Numbered from the stretch's first letter, positions 34,598 to 46,284 are shown. The stretch: DNA of 64,000 nucleotides from Gigaspora rosea (GCA_003550325.1 QKWP01000105.1:410605-474604), one strand, 5' to 3'. Numbers and translations are program-made. Notes: a model not told the origin generated them from the sequence alone.

Positions 34598-36445
34598 TTT
34601 TTTTTTTTGCATTCAGCAATCTTGTCTTTTTTTATTGTGAACAGTGAAGTTTAAGCTGCCTTGTACAAGTACAAAATATGACTACAAAACGTTCTGTATA
34701 AAAAGACTCTCCAAGTGATAACTAAGTTAACTGCCCAAAGTGACCCACCATATCAAACCTTTGTCTCAATTCAGTCTTAAAATCTAACTTCTGAGTTATA
34801 TTCCATCAATCACCACTGGTATTGGATGCCATATCAAGACCGTCTTTCTTTTTTTAAAATTTTAACTTTTTCACAAAGAGCACATAAAGAAAAAATGTGG
34901 AAAAATAAAAACAAAAAACGATAAAATATAAAAGGAAAGGAAAAAAGGTAAAAAGGAAAAACAAAAAAAAAACAAAAAAAAAACAAAAAAACAAAAATAG
35001 GAAAAAAGAAAGAAAACAAAATAAATCTAGATAGGTATAGTCAAAATCTATACTAAACTTGTAAAAATTGTATAGTACAGTCTATATGAGCTAGTTGCTA
35101 CAAAAAGGGACCAAATTGACAATTTTTTCAAAAATAATTTTTTTATATAAATCAATTTAGAATAATATTAGAATAATTTTTTACTTAAAATATATAAGTA
35201 GTTGTATTAATAAAATTTTGTAGTGTAGGGGGTATGCCATTTATTATGTAATATTTTTTACTTAGTAGCTACCTCTACCCATATATGGTGTGATCATTTT
35301 ATCTAATTCTGATTGATTAATATAATATAGACGTGATCACTATCTTTGACCATGTATTCATGGTAAAAATTACGTAATAAATGGCATGCCTCTAGCTCTT
35401 TAAAGTTTGTATTTTCTTATAAGTTATTATAAAATTTACAATACAAAATTGATTTTTTAAAGATCTTTTATTTTGTCAATTTGGTCTCTTTTTTTAGCAC
35501 CTAGCCCATATGATCTCAGTATTGTATTACAATAAAGAATGTAACTATGTAAACCATATCTTCTAAGAGATTGAGATCCACCAATCCATAATTTAATTTA
35601 ATACCATCTGTTAGACATTCGTTATTCATCGTTACCACATTGTCACTTGGCAGCGTTGCAAACACGTGACTTCTCATGACTTCGTGCACTAGTATTTCCA
35701 TTCTTGGGGATCGTCTAAAGTCGTGCTCATCACATGACATAGAGCCAATAGGATTGGTTATTTTGATCGACACAGATTAGCCCGAAGAGACAAAAACAGC
35801 AAAAAAAAAGCGAAAGTCGCAAAAATACAAAAAACAACAGTTTAAACCCATCTTGGTGCATTAATAAAAAATGTCGAGAGGACAATTTTACTATAAGACA
35901 TGTTTAACCCTAACCCAAATTAACCCTTACCCTAACTTTAATTAAAAATTCCAAAACACATAACTGGACACGGCTTTAGACATCCCCATTCTTGGATGTA
36001 AACAATGTTAATTTTTTGGAGGGAGTATGCTAAAATCGGCACTTTTTAGAAAAATTAAGAAAAAAACTAAGTAGCAGGCAAAAATAAACCAACGTAAAAA
36101 GAGTATAATAGTTTGCATTATATAGAATAGTAAAGTTAACCAGGTTTTTGCTTCTACTCTGTCACAGCTTCACAGATACTTGACAAAAGCTTCTGGTTTT
36201 CACCAACTACTTATTCTATAGTTCCATAGTCTTTTATCAGAGAGTCTCAAACCCAAAGAGAACCTCTATTTTAGCTCTATTTCAATTATTCTGTACAGTT
36301 CCAGGGACTCATCAAGCTCTAAACTCCTTATTCTAGTTGCTACAGGTAAAGTCTTTTGTAAAGTAAACGTTACTAACTATAAGTTTTGTTGCAGGTCCGT
36401 TTGGTAGTTGTTGGTTCGAGAGATAGTCGGAAAGAGTTGTATGTA
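34598..36445 (-). mobile_element. Long non-coding poly-A retroposon, copy c (1.85 kb)
   Basis: Perfect 15-bp target duplication TTACAATTATTAATT at 34583-34597 and 36446-36460. The minus strand starts near 36445 with 'ACTCTTTCCGACTATCTCTC' and ends in 'AGACAAGATTGCTGAATGC' plus an A-tract (T-tract 34594-34608). It contains a nested MITE at 35226-35394. No reverse transcriptase ORF. Confidence 0.85.
35226..35394. mobile_element. ~170-bp MITE, intact relative of 25666-26030
   Basis: Inverted ends GGTATGCCATTTATTATGTA and TACGTAATAAATGGCATGCC. The interior shares 'TTATCTAATTCTGATTGATT' with the copy at 25666. Inserted in retroposon copy c. Confidence 0.7.
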
Positions 36446-36608
36446 TTACAATTATTAATTAAAATTTGTTTAGTATAATAAATTATATATAATTTTTAAA
36501 AATTTTTAATTAAATATTATTCTAAATGCTATAATAAAAAGGGTGTGCTTATTTTTAGTAATATACAGTAGTATAAAACTAGTATAAAGTTTTATGTAAT
36601 TTTTTTTT

Positions 36609-37125
36609 ATATTTTTTTCAGGTTTTACAACTGCATCCATGTCTAGATTCTTTATTAAATTAATAAAATTAATGTTACATATATATATATACAGTAAATC
36701 CTATAATTATATATAAATGTTTGATTCTGACTAATCTATTAGTGGCCCAAGTTGGCTATGCTTTGGACGAAATATCCCCTATATACTTTCATTTTTTCAA
36801 GTTTTGACCTCGAAACTATCTGTCTCACCCAACCAGTACGTTGGAAACCCACCAGAAGTTCATGACTTGATCTTCACTACATCTTGTAACTTTGGTTATA
36901 CAAATTGTAATTCTAAACTAACAAGTTTAACCTTGCAAATGTTGTTACACCAATCTATGATCTGATCTGCATTAAGTACATCAATTGACATTCTGGGTCC
37001 CTGGTGTTACAGTATTTCAGTTTTCTAATATAGTTATAAATAATGTTCGCCGCCAACAAGATTTGAACTGGCGACCTTCCGATTTGTGATCTTAGAGCAT
37101 AACTGCTATGCTATCGGACCCGAGG
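36609..37125 (-). mobile_element. tRNA-headed SINE (family 2), copy 2
   Basis: Perfect target duplication of about 17 bp, TTTATGTAATTTTTTTT, at about 36591-36607 and 37128-37144. The minus strand starts CCTCGGGTCCGATAGCATAG, with B-box-like AGTTCAAATC, and continues with the body seen in the eIF3b intron copy (13224-13765), at moderate divergence. Confidence 0.85.
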
Positions 37126-38144
37126 CCTTTATGTAATTTTTTTTAATTACGATTAAAAAGTTTTTTATGATAAATACTATAATATAAAAGCTTTTTTAAG
37201 TATATTTGCTAGGAATGTTAAATTGCTCAAGCAGTTTGGTTTATGCTCAAGCATACCTGCTTTAATACTGAAGCAGGCTAAACTAGTTTTTAAAACCTGG
37301 TTATATATAAGCATGCTCATATAAGCAGATTTATATAAGCATGCTTGTATAAAATGCTTAACAATAAAAAATCTAAAAAAATATTGAGCTTACTTGAATT
37401 TTTTTTATAAACTTGGTATTGAACAAATATTGTATCATATGCGTTAGTAGGTTATCTAAAAGTAAAAGCAAGTACAAATAAAGTGATAGCTTTTGAGCAA
37501 ATATAAGTTATTAAATTCGCATTAGCTCTTAAGTGAATGCAAGTTATTAAATTTGCATCACCTAATTAGATTTTTTGTATATATTACAATATCGGTATTT
37601 TTTTTTAAAAAAAGACAGAATTTCAAAATACTTCATCGATGTAATTAGTGATGAAACTTATACACACAATGGTAAAAAAAATCTTTTACTTATTCGTTGG
37701 CACCAAAATTTACTGGTAATTGTAAGTCATTAAATATTTTTTTACTTTTGTCTTTGCAAATACTTTATATTTGGTAATAAGTTTCTGAATACAAAAGCAA
37801 TATGTATAAAGTATAAAACATTAGTATGTATTAATTAAACAATAAAATTTGTATATGTCTTTATTAAAAATGTTTAAAAATATATACATATATGTTTTTT
37901 TTTAATTTAATTAAAATGTTGCATTATTTATCCAACATAAGTTCTAATTTATTGTTATACTATAATTTTAAACAAAGATTTGCACGGAACATCGACTAAG
38001 TAGATCTGCGGTCTATCTTGGCAAAGCTTAGATCGGGAGTAAACTAGCTCTAGTCTACCTTTCTTTAGAATAGAATAGTTGTAGCAACATATAATAAATG
38101 TACTCTATAACAATTTTAATAAATGGAAAAAAGAACAGATCTCG

Positions 38145-38175
<31 letters not shown>

Positions 38176-39211
38176 CAAAGACTTGCACGGATGTTTGTTG
38201 GTAATAACTGATTGCAAGTTGGACTGATTATATACTTGGCTACTGAAAATATTTGTTTACTGGTCACGCTTGTTGCTTGTATGACCAAATAATCTTGTGC
38301 CATTTGTGTAAGTGTAGCATAATGTATATCAGTTGATTGTATCTTCCAGAAATCTAATACATTACAATCTTCTTTAGCAAAAAAAAGATACTCGTCAAAA
38401 ATATCACGTTCATGTTTATAGTTTTCAGCATCTATAAGTGTATATTTTAGGTATTTTTTAAAGTATGACCTAGGAGGATTACTAGAAATTTCAAAATTAG
38501 AAGAATTTGTTAGAGCATTTTGATACTTTTTATAGATTTTACGTATAGTTCTTCGAATCGTTTGCAGCAATGAGAACAATTTCAGGTTTGGATCAAGAAT
38601 AACAAATAAATAGCATCCTTTTCTTAATTTGACCCAATAGTCAAGAAGTTTTGTATGCATTTTTTGTGCGATTTGTTTTTTTGACAATATCATATTATCA
38701 TCATCATCTTCATCCTCATTATCAAAAGCGTTTTCTAAAAGGTCAATAATAACTAGAAATGTTGTATACAAGTTACCCATTGTTGGATAAGATGCTGTAG
38801 ATAAAAGACATGTTGCTTGCAAAATAGGCTCAAGAAGCATAGCAATTGTCTTGAAACAATAAAGATAAGTTAAATATGAATAATTTTTTAAAAATAAGCA
38901 GTAATACTTATATTAACTTCAACCCAATCATTCTCATTTGGATATTTTTCTTTTAATATAGAATTGCTAGCAACTAAAATATCGGTCATTTCATATATTC
39001 TATTAATTTTTTCAATCATTTTATAAGTGCTGTTCCAACGAGTTGGCACATCCAAATCTGGTACTAAAAAGGGTTTTTCTTTCATTTTGAAAATTTTTTT
39101 AAGTTCTTCAAAGATAGGCCGTGATTTGCATTATAACTAGTAAAACTACACAATTTGAAAATCAATTCATTGACAACTTGCATACCACTACCAACTACAA
39201 GATTTAATATA

Positions 39212-39554
39212 TGGGGTCTTTGCAGTAGAAAGGGCGGATACGTCAATATATATAATTTTGAGATAAATTGGATTTAATTACTTTGTTTTGATTTTCGGAC
39301 TAATCCGGGTTAATCAAAATTCACGATTTTGATTGGTTAAATATAACATGTGACTAACAGGTAATCTTGTAATGCACTTGGCTTTGACCTCGCGCAACTT
39401 TCTTTTTACATTATGTATCTTGATTTTTTATTATGCAAATTGACTTTCATTTATAATTGAAAAATGTTGATCACATTGAAATTTACCAGAATTTAATAAA
39501 AACTCTTTTTTCATTTTGGGGTCGTATCCGCCCCTTTCTACTGCAAAGCCCCCA
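39212..39554 (-). mobile_element. 343-bp TA MITE, copy 3, inside the hAT transposase
   Basis: TA borders (39210-39211, 39555-39556). Ends TGGGGTCTTTGCAGTAGAAA...TTTCTACTGCAAAG-CCCCCA are inverted. Core as in copies 1, 2 and 4, in reverse orientation. Removing it rejoins the transposase segment CAAH-ILNL at a TA. Confidence 0.9.
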
Positions 39555-39590
39555 TATGTGCTGCACAACCAACTTGCTTAAAATAAACAT

Positions 39591-39875
39591 TAGGTTCTGC
39601 AATTTGATTTGATCTTCAAATATTTGAATCAAATATTTGATCAAATTCAAATTCAAATTTGACTATATTTGATTTGATCAAATTCAAATATGGCCATATT
39701 TGATTTGATTTGACAAATATTTGATTTGATTTGAAAATTACTATTAAAAATTCAAATTCAAATCAAATTCAAATTCAAATATTTGAATCAAATCAAATTC
39801 AAATCAGGGTCAATTTGATTTGATCAAATTCAAATTGATCCAATATTTGATTTGATTTGAATTTGAGGAACCCTA
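39591..39875 (+). mobile_element. 285-bp hAT MITE, copy B, inside the hAT transposase
   Basis: TAGGTTCTGCAATTTGATTT...GAGGAACCCTA; flanks ATAAACAT (39583-39590) and ATCAACAT (39876-39883) differ by one base. Sequence nearly identical to copy A at 32291. Confidence 0.9.
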
Positions 39876-40509
39876 ATCAACATTATTACAATTATCCCAA
39901 AGTATTTGGCCAAAGATATGTCCAAATACATCTATACTACTTGCATTGTCAGTTGTTGCAGCAAGAATCTGATCACCAATATCATAATAAGAAACTGTTT
40001 CAAAAACATGAAGTGGAACTGTATTTAATAAAATTTTTTCTATTTTCTAGTTCTTATTAATCCAATACAAAGTAATTGCAAGATATCTGAGATTTATACA
40101 TGAGGTCCAAGTATCAGTTGTGATTGCAAATTTTTGTCATGATGTAGAAAAAAAGGTACGCAGTATCTCTTGTTTTTGACTATAAAGGTTTGTGACATTT
40201 AAAAAATTTCTTGTCTTGTAGGAAGAGAAAATGTTGATCTAATGCTGAAATAAATGTACGAAAATTATCGTTCTCAACGATATAAAATGTTTGCTGATCA
40301 GTAATTATTTACTGAACAAGAAGCTTTAGAAGGTGAGCAACTTTTTTTCATTTTTTTATCATAAGGTTCCATATTGAAAAAATTTAGTACTATTTGTACA
40401 TATAATTTTGTCCAATCTTTTGGATGTCTGCTTTTAAAATGTAATTTAATTGTAGTGATACTCATATCTTTTGAATATTCAGTTTGACAAATTTTACAAT
40501 ATTTTTTGT

Positions 40510-41065
40510 CGGAGATGATGCTGAAATCGGATGATGCTGAAATCCATATGGTCTCCATATACAACAGATTTCCTAAAATTTTTAAAAATCGTATAAACAA
40601 TCAATCTATACTATGTAATCAAAACAATCAAATGCTATAACAGTATAGCCGGTTGAGTTAATTCAATATATGCCTATATGTTGCATAAATCACATTCTTG
40701 ATATCTATATAAAAAGACCTTTTAACTGTATCAAAAGGCGATCCTAACCCAACCCTAACCCTAACCACGAGATATACTAGATTTAACTAAAATTTTTTTG
40801 TTAGTAGTTTTATAGCCGTTTTTTGCTTTGTGGTTAGAGTTAAGATTAGGGTTGCCTTTTTGGTACAGTTAAAAGGTTTTCTATATATAAGTATCAAGAA
40901 TACAATTTATATAGTATATAGATATACCGACCGGTTATAGCGTTCAAATTGTTTTGATTGCGTAGGTAGATTGATTGTTTACACGATTTTTCAGAATTTG
41001 TAGGAGATCTAATGATACGTAGATTACTTGGATTTCAGCATCATCTGATTTCAGCATCATCCCTG
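40510..41065. mobile_element. ~556-bp palindromic element inside the hAT BED-finger coding region
   Basis: Both ends carry two direct copies of GATGATGCTGAAATC in inverted arrangement, and the arms match inward ('GTAAACAATCAATCTA', 'CCTTTTAACTGTA'). Near the centre are CCCTAACCCTAAC-type words. Outer tips on minus read CAGGGATG...CATCTCCG. It separates WSVIDKTGKK from KKYCKICQTEYS. Confidence 0.75.
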
Positions 41066-41336
41066 ACAATTTTTTTTACCTGTTTTATCTATTACACTCC
41101 AAATAGGGTCTGTTCTTTGTTGCTTTGATGGTTGTACCATTGATTTGGACAAATTAGCATTTATAGAACTTGATGCCATTATGCATAATGATGTTTCATC
41201 AAATATTTTAGGCTCTATACTATTTTATTAAATATTTTGTACTCAAGTATATTTCCACCAAATAATTCAGCTGAATTTTTTTCAGATAATAGATCATTCT
41301 CTTCCATGCTTATCGCTAAAGTATCTATATTAATAG

Positions 41337-41983
41337 TATCCCTTAGATTGTAACACAGGCAAATTTGCCTGCGTATTTTAAAATTTTTAATAAAATTTTA
41401 AATATTGATTTTAGCCATATCTTTTCTAAGTAAAAAATATTCTTTGAGTTTTGTTTTAGTAACTTTGTTATAAATTTTTTTTAAAATCATTAGAAAACTT
41501 TAATATAATAAATGTTTAAAGTTCTTGTATTGGCATTTTTACTATTAAAATTTTTCTTTAGATTTCTTCAAATTTTATATGTTCCCATCTATAAAAAAAA
41601 TCTTTACTTCTAATACAAGTCTTAATTTTTACAAGTAAATCATTAAAGTTGCAATAATGAAAGTTGTCATCCTTTATATAAACTACAATATTGTTTTAAG
41701 AACTATAGTTCTAAAACTAAAACTAAATAAGATCACAGAAAAATTGTAATAAAATTTTTTAAAAAAATTTTTCTTAAAATTATCTATTTTCAGCTTATAT
41801 GTAACTATAATTTATTTTCTTATAATATAAAAACTAATTTTGCAAAAAAGTAATCCTTATTTTCAAATATAATTGTACAAAGTTTTATTTAATTATTTTA
41901 GCATTTTAAAAAAGTAAATCAGAGCTAAAAAAGTGCAAAAACACAGGCAAATTTGCCTGTGTTCTACTACAATCTAAGGGATA
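41337..41983. mobile_element. 647-bp TA-flanked MITE with 'TATCCCTTA' ends (copy 2)
   Basis: TATCCCTTAGATTGTA...TACAATCTAAGGGATA, TA at each border, with the perfect palindrome CAGGCAAATTTGCCTG near both ends. Interior matches copy 1 (2391-3050) in reverse, for example 'CAAATTTTATATGTTCCCAT'. It lies just upstream of the broken transposase start. Confidence 0.85.
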
Positions 41984-42799
41984 ATAATTAACTTGTTTTT
42001 CAGTTATATTTGCATACAATATTTAAAATTTATAAACCTTATTTTTAGACAAAAGCACTTAATTAAGTAATTAAAAACTTAATAGCAAGGTAATTTTTAT
42101 TATGTTTACTATTTTTTTATTCATTATAATATTTTTTATTTATCTAGTCAACATTTTAATCTCTAATTATATCTTATATTTGGGGCTTTAGAATATACAA
42201 TGGAAAGTATTTTGTTTATTTATCTTTAAGCATTTTTGGTTTTTTTTTATTTTTTAATTACCTGTAAAACTTTTATATTTTAATTTACTTTATTTCAATA
42301 TTAATGGGTAGAATTGATTAGTGAAATTAATATAGTCACGTTTTTTTATTAAAAAGCTACAAACCAGTTGCTATAATGACATATTGCTACAATACCACAT
42401 TTTACTTACCATTGACTACTAGTTACTGTTTTATTCAAGAAACTATAGTATCATTATCAAAACCGTTTGATCTGCAGTTGAACCTAATACTTATCCAGGC
42501 GCTTGTATACTAATTTGGTACACATTTTCCAGATGCTTAGTAAAAGTAGCAATATATCAATATGGTATTGTGATATATGGCTTTTGTGGCATTTAAAGGC
42601 TATGTTGTATCGTTACCGCCAAATATTAATATAATTGTCCGAAGCGTAGCTAAGGACACTATACTTCTAGACATTAGAGATTTGTTACGTTGCGTGATGA
42701 CATCTGTCATGCTGTGTAATTAGCCAATAAATGTGTCGCGTGCTAACACAACAAAAAAAAATAAAAATTTTTAATTTTAAGTTTTAATAAAACTTAATC
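41984..42799. other. Old hAT interior, no gene seen
   Basis: AT-rich; contains 'TTGTCCGAAGCGTAGCTAAGG' at about 42634, a motif echoed at 63015 ('GGCCGGAGCGTAGCGACGGAC'). No ORF called. Confidence 0.35.
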
Positions 42800-43120
42800 G
42801 TAGTATGCTAATAGTCGCTTTTTTTATTAAGTAAATCGACCTTCATTATTAAGACAATTTTGTTAGCCATAACAAAATCTATCTATCTACTTCTAAATTT
42901 CCATAAAAATCAGATAATTTTTACTAATGGACATTTGTAAAAAACTAACTGGTGTCATAATAGATTCTTTTGGTACAAAAATGTATTTTATAAAAATCAA
43001 CTAATAAAAAATCATCCAATTTTTATGAAAATTTAGAGGTAAGTAGAACTTATATTGATGAATAAAATTGTCTTATTAATTAAGATCGATTTCTTAATAA
43101 AAAATTTGCTTACTATGCAT
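42800..43120. mobile_element. ~320-bp palindromic element
   Basis: The left arm ('AGTATGCTAATAGTC', 'TTTATTAAGTAAATCGACCT', 'AAGACAATTTTGTT', 'CTACTTCTAAATTT') is matched by the right arm reversed ('AAATTTAGAGGTAAGTAGAA', 'AAAATTGTCTTATTAATTAA', 'GATCGATTTCTTAATAAAAA'). Centre near 42960. No target duplication identified. Confidence 0.65.
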
Positions 43121-43129
43121 CAAAGTTGT

Positions 43130-44545
43130 CTTTTACAAGTTTACTTAGTGCATGAAGCTAGAATTAATTAGTAAAATCTTATAATTCACAAATTTTTATT
43201 AATTAATTCTAACTTTATGCACTAAGTAAACTTGTTTAGCATCTATAAATACATCAAATCGGCATAATTATTTTTATTTTACTTGAAATTTAGAGAATAG
43301 ATGCATAATTTGGATTTTTGATCAAAAAAGTCAAATTTAAGCATCTTTTCTCCAAATTTCAAGTAAAATAAAAACAACCCTGCCGATTTAATGTATTTTT
43401 AGGTGCTGAACAAGTTTACTTAGTGCATTAAGTTAGAATTAATTAGTAAAATTTTGTGAATCATAAGATTTTATAGAATTTTATTAATAAAATTCTATAA
43501 AATCTTATAATTCGCAAATTTTTATTAATTAATTCTAACAAAATGCACTAAGTAAACTTGTTCAGCACCTAAAAATACATTAAATCGGCAGGGTTGTTTT
43601 TATTTTACTTGAAATTTGGAGAAAAGATGCATAATTTTGGATTTTTGATCAAAAAAGTCAAATTTAAGCATCTTTTCTCCAAATTTCAAGTAAAATAAAA
43701 ACAACCCTGCCGATTTAATGTATTTTTAGGTGCTGAACAAGTTTACTTAGTGCATTTTGTTAGAATTAATTAATAAAAATTTGTGAATTTTAAGATTTTA
43801 TAAAATTTTACTAATAAAATTCTATAAAATCTTATGATTCACAAAATTTTACTAATTATTTCTAACTTAATGCACTAAGTAAACTTGTTCAGCACCTAAA
43901 AATACATTAAATCGGCAGGGTTGTTTTTATTTTACTTGAAATTTGGAGAAAATATGCTTAAATTTGATTTTTTTGATCAAAAATCCAAAATTATACATCA
44001 ATTCTCTAAATTTTAAGTAAAATAAAAATAACTATGCCGATTTGATGTATTTCTAGATGCTGAACAAGTTTACTTAGTGTATAAAGTTAGAATTAATTAA
44101 TAAAATTTTTATGAATCATAAGATTTTATAGAATTTTATTAATAAAATTTTATAAAATCTTATAATTCTCAATATCTTACTTATTAATTCTAACTTAATG
44201 CACTAAGTAAACTTGTTCAAAACCTAAAAATACATTAATTTAGCAGAATTGTTTTTATTTTACTTGAAATTTAAAGAATAGATGCATAAATTTTGATTTT
44301 TGATCAAAAAAGTCAAATTTAAGCATATTTTCTCCAAATTTCAAGTAAAATAAAAATAATTCTAATAATTTGATGTATTTTAGATGTTGTACAAGTTTAC
44401 TTAATGCATAAAGTTAGAATTAATTAATAAAAATTTGTGAATTATAAGATTTTATAGAATTTTATTAATAAAATTCTATAAACTCTTATAATTTACAAAA
44501 TTTACTAATTAATTCTAACTTACTGCACTAAGTAAACTTGTATTT
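43130..44545. repeat. 327-bp satellite, 4 units (array 2)
   Basis: GCACTAAGTAAAC at about 43219, 43544, 43871, 44200 and 44524 gives 325, 327, 329 and 324 bp spacing. Palindromes A and B as in array 1 (32790-34140). The last units are more diverged. Located inside the old hAT. Confidence 0.9.
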
Positions 44546-45002
44546 ATTAATTGTTATTTTTGGCTTCAGACACTAACGGTATCCGTTTCCTAGTTATAAC
44601 CAATTTCAGAACTATCACTTATTGACGGATTTGTATATATATGGTGCTCATTACAGAATAATGTACTGTACGTATATATACGTATATAGTATATATCTTG
44701 CAAGTATTTTTGTTAACAAAATTTGGATTTGGATACTTTGAATTGGTTAGCAAATATTCTTATAGTTTAATATTGAATTTTAAAATTATTTTTTAAATAA
44801 ATAAGTATTTTATTTCGAAATTTAGAAATATGAATCTAATTCAAGACAACTATATAAAAGTTGTATTTAAAATATATAACATGTTTTGTATTAATGCTAT
44901 ATGTATCCGATATAACTTGGCATGCACACGTGTATCTTCAAAAAAAAAAGACATTGAAGAAATATATGCAGCATATATACTGGTAGTTATATAATAGTTA
45001 TA

Positions 45003-45332
45003 TGGGTGTTATGTATTAAAACAGCCCTTTTTTGCAATTTTTTGAAAATTGAGTTTTCATTAGATTTATATAAATTTTACATGATTGATATTTTTCAATT
45101 ATAAATGAAAGTCGATTTGCATAATAAAAAATTAAGATAATTGTAAAAGAAAAATTACATAAGGCTATGTAAGGCCAACATATCACAAGATCACCCAACA
45201 ATTACCTATTACATTTAATCAATCAAAATCGTGAAATTTAATTAATCCAGGATCAGTCCAAAAATCAAAACAAATGATTTTAAATCAAATAAAATATATT
45301 TAAAAAAGTGCTGTTTTAATACGTAACACCCC
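45003..45332 (+). mobile_element. 330-bp TA MITE, copy 4
   Basis: TA borders (45001-45002, 45333-45334). Ends TGGGTGTTATGTATTAAAAC...TTTTAATACGTAACACCCCA. Core shares 'GAAAGTCGATTTGCATAAT' with the other copies but is the most diverged. Confidence 0.85.
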
Positions 45333-45729
45333 ATATAGTATATCTATTTCAAATAGTATATATGATAATAATTTTAGAAGCATATTTGTATAAACAGGTT
45401 TAAAGTAGTGCTTAGAAGCATATTTGCTTCAAGCAGATTTGAGTGTTTAAAAAATTAACAAGCAGACTGTAAAAGTTTATACTTGAACTCTGCTCAAGCA
45501 GAGTTTATATAAGCATTTTAATATCCCTAGATGTAGGCTTGTCCCTATGAGTTGCATTGACTATATATTGATATTGAATTTTTTTTTTTTTTATTAATAA
45601 GATTAATGCTCTTAAATACTGCTTTTAAATCTGTGAAACCTTGCTTTTGCCAAATTTGCTAAAATTTGTCTTTTTATATATTTGTTTATTTGTACACAAC
45701 CTATTCAGGCGAAAAAATGGCCAAAACAG

Positions 45730-46251
45730 TTAAGTAGTAATCCACATAAGATCGGCAGTATGATCATAATAAAATCTGGTGTTAAGTCTTATATAAGCTA
45801 TTATTAATAGAGTGGAATCTGTAGCTGCCTCAAAGTAAAGGTATTTTTTTACTAAGTTAATCTTTCTTTAAGCTTTAACTAAAGTTGTAAAACTCATTTT
45901 TATGATTCTAATGGTAGTAAGATTGGTAAAATTGGCCAGGTAGTTTTTGAAATATCTTAACTTTTGTCTTGTTATATATATAAAATTTTTTTTGCAATTT
46001 TTTATATGTGTAAAAGAATAAAAGTTAAAATATCTCAAGAACTACTAGGCCAATTTTACTAATCTTACTATCATGAGAATCACAAAAATGAGCTCTACAA
46101 CTTTGTTAGAACTGCAAGAAAGGTTTATTTAGTAAAAAAATAACTTTACTTTGAGGCAGCTACAGATTCCACTCTATTATAAAACTTATATGAGATTTGC
46201 CCCAAATTTTACTATGATCATACTGCTGATCTTATGCGGATTACTACTTAA
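45730..46251. mobile_element. 522-bp full palindrome flanked by TTAA
   Basis: TTAAGTAGTAATCC...GGATTACTACTTAA; arms match for nearly their full length ('AGAGTGGAATCTGTAGCTGC', 'CCTCAAAGTAAAG'), centred near 45990 in an AT-rich spacer. TTAA at both ends recalls piggyBac targets, but the tips do not begin with the usual C-run. Confidence 0.75.
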
Positions 46252-46284
46252 TCTAATATATCACGAAATTCAAAGCGTTTTGTA

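Larger units (their letters stand above)
38148..41320 (-). pseudogene. hAT transposase, broken by three insertions
   Basis: Read on minus: a start near 41309 (MEENDLLSEKNSAELFGGN), BED-finger parts TDPIWSVIDKTGKK (about 41100) and KKYCKICQTEYS...HFKSRH (about 40500-40420), the first-Asp block AITTDTWTSCINLRYLAITL (about 40130-40050), the second-Asp block AATTDNASSIDVFG (about 39950), QVGCAAH then ILNLVVGSGMQVVNE (around the 39212-39554 insertion), LDVPTRWNSTYKM (39060) and the C-terminal dimerisation segment YLVIQATSVTSKQIFSVAK (38280-38220). Insertions at 40510-41065, 39591-39875 and 39212-39554 split it, and at least one in-frame stop follows the N-terminal block. It cannot encode a working enzyme. 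Confidence 0.85.
37210..45529 (-). mobile_element. Old hAT transposon, opened to 8.3 kb by nested insertions
   Basis: Candidate ends TAGGAATGTTAAA (37210) and the complement of TAGGGATATTAAA (ending 45529); both sides carry repeated 'GCTCAAGCAG', 'AAGCAGA' and 'ATAAGCATGC' subterminal words. No convincing 8-bp duplication remains. A transposase gene on minus occupies about 41320-38148. At least seven younger pieces lie within; subtracting them leaves about 4.4 kb, near the 4.16 kb of the hAT at 54373. Confidence 0.6.

Noticed and set aside
40740-40770. CCCTAACCCTAAC telomere-like words (also near 32165, 50280, 53525, 59935)
   Set aside because: Only a few irregular copies, each inside MITEs or degenerate arrays; no telomere or clear interstitial telomeric block.
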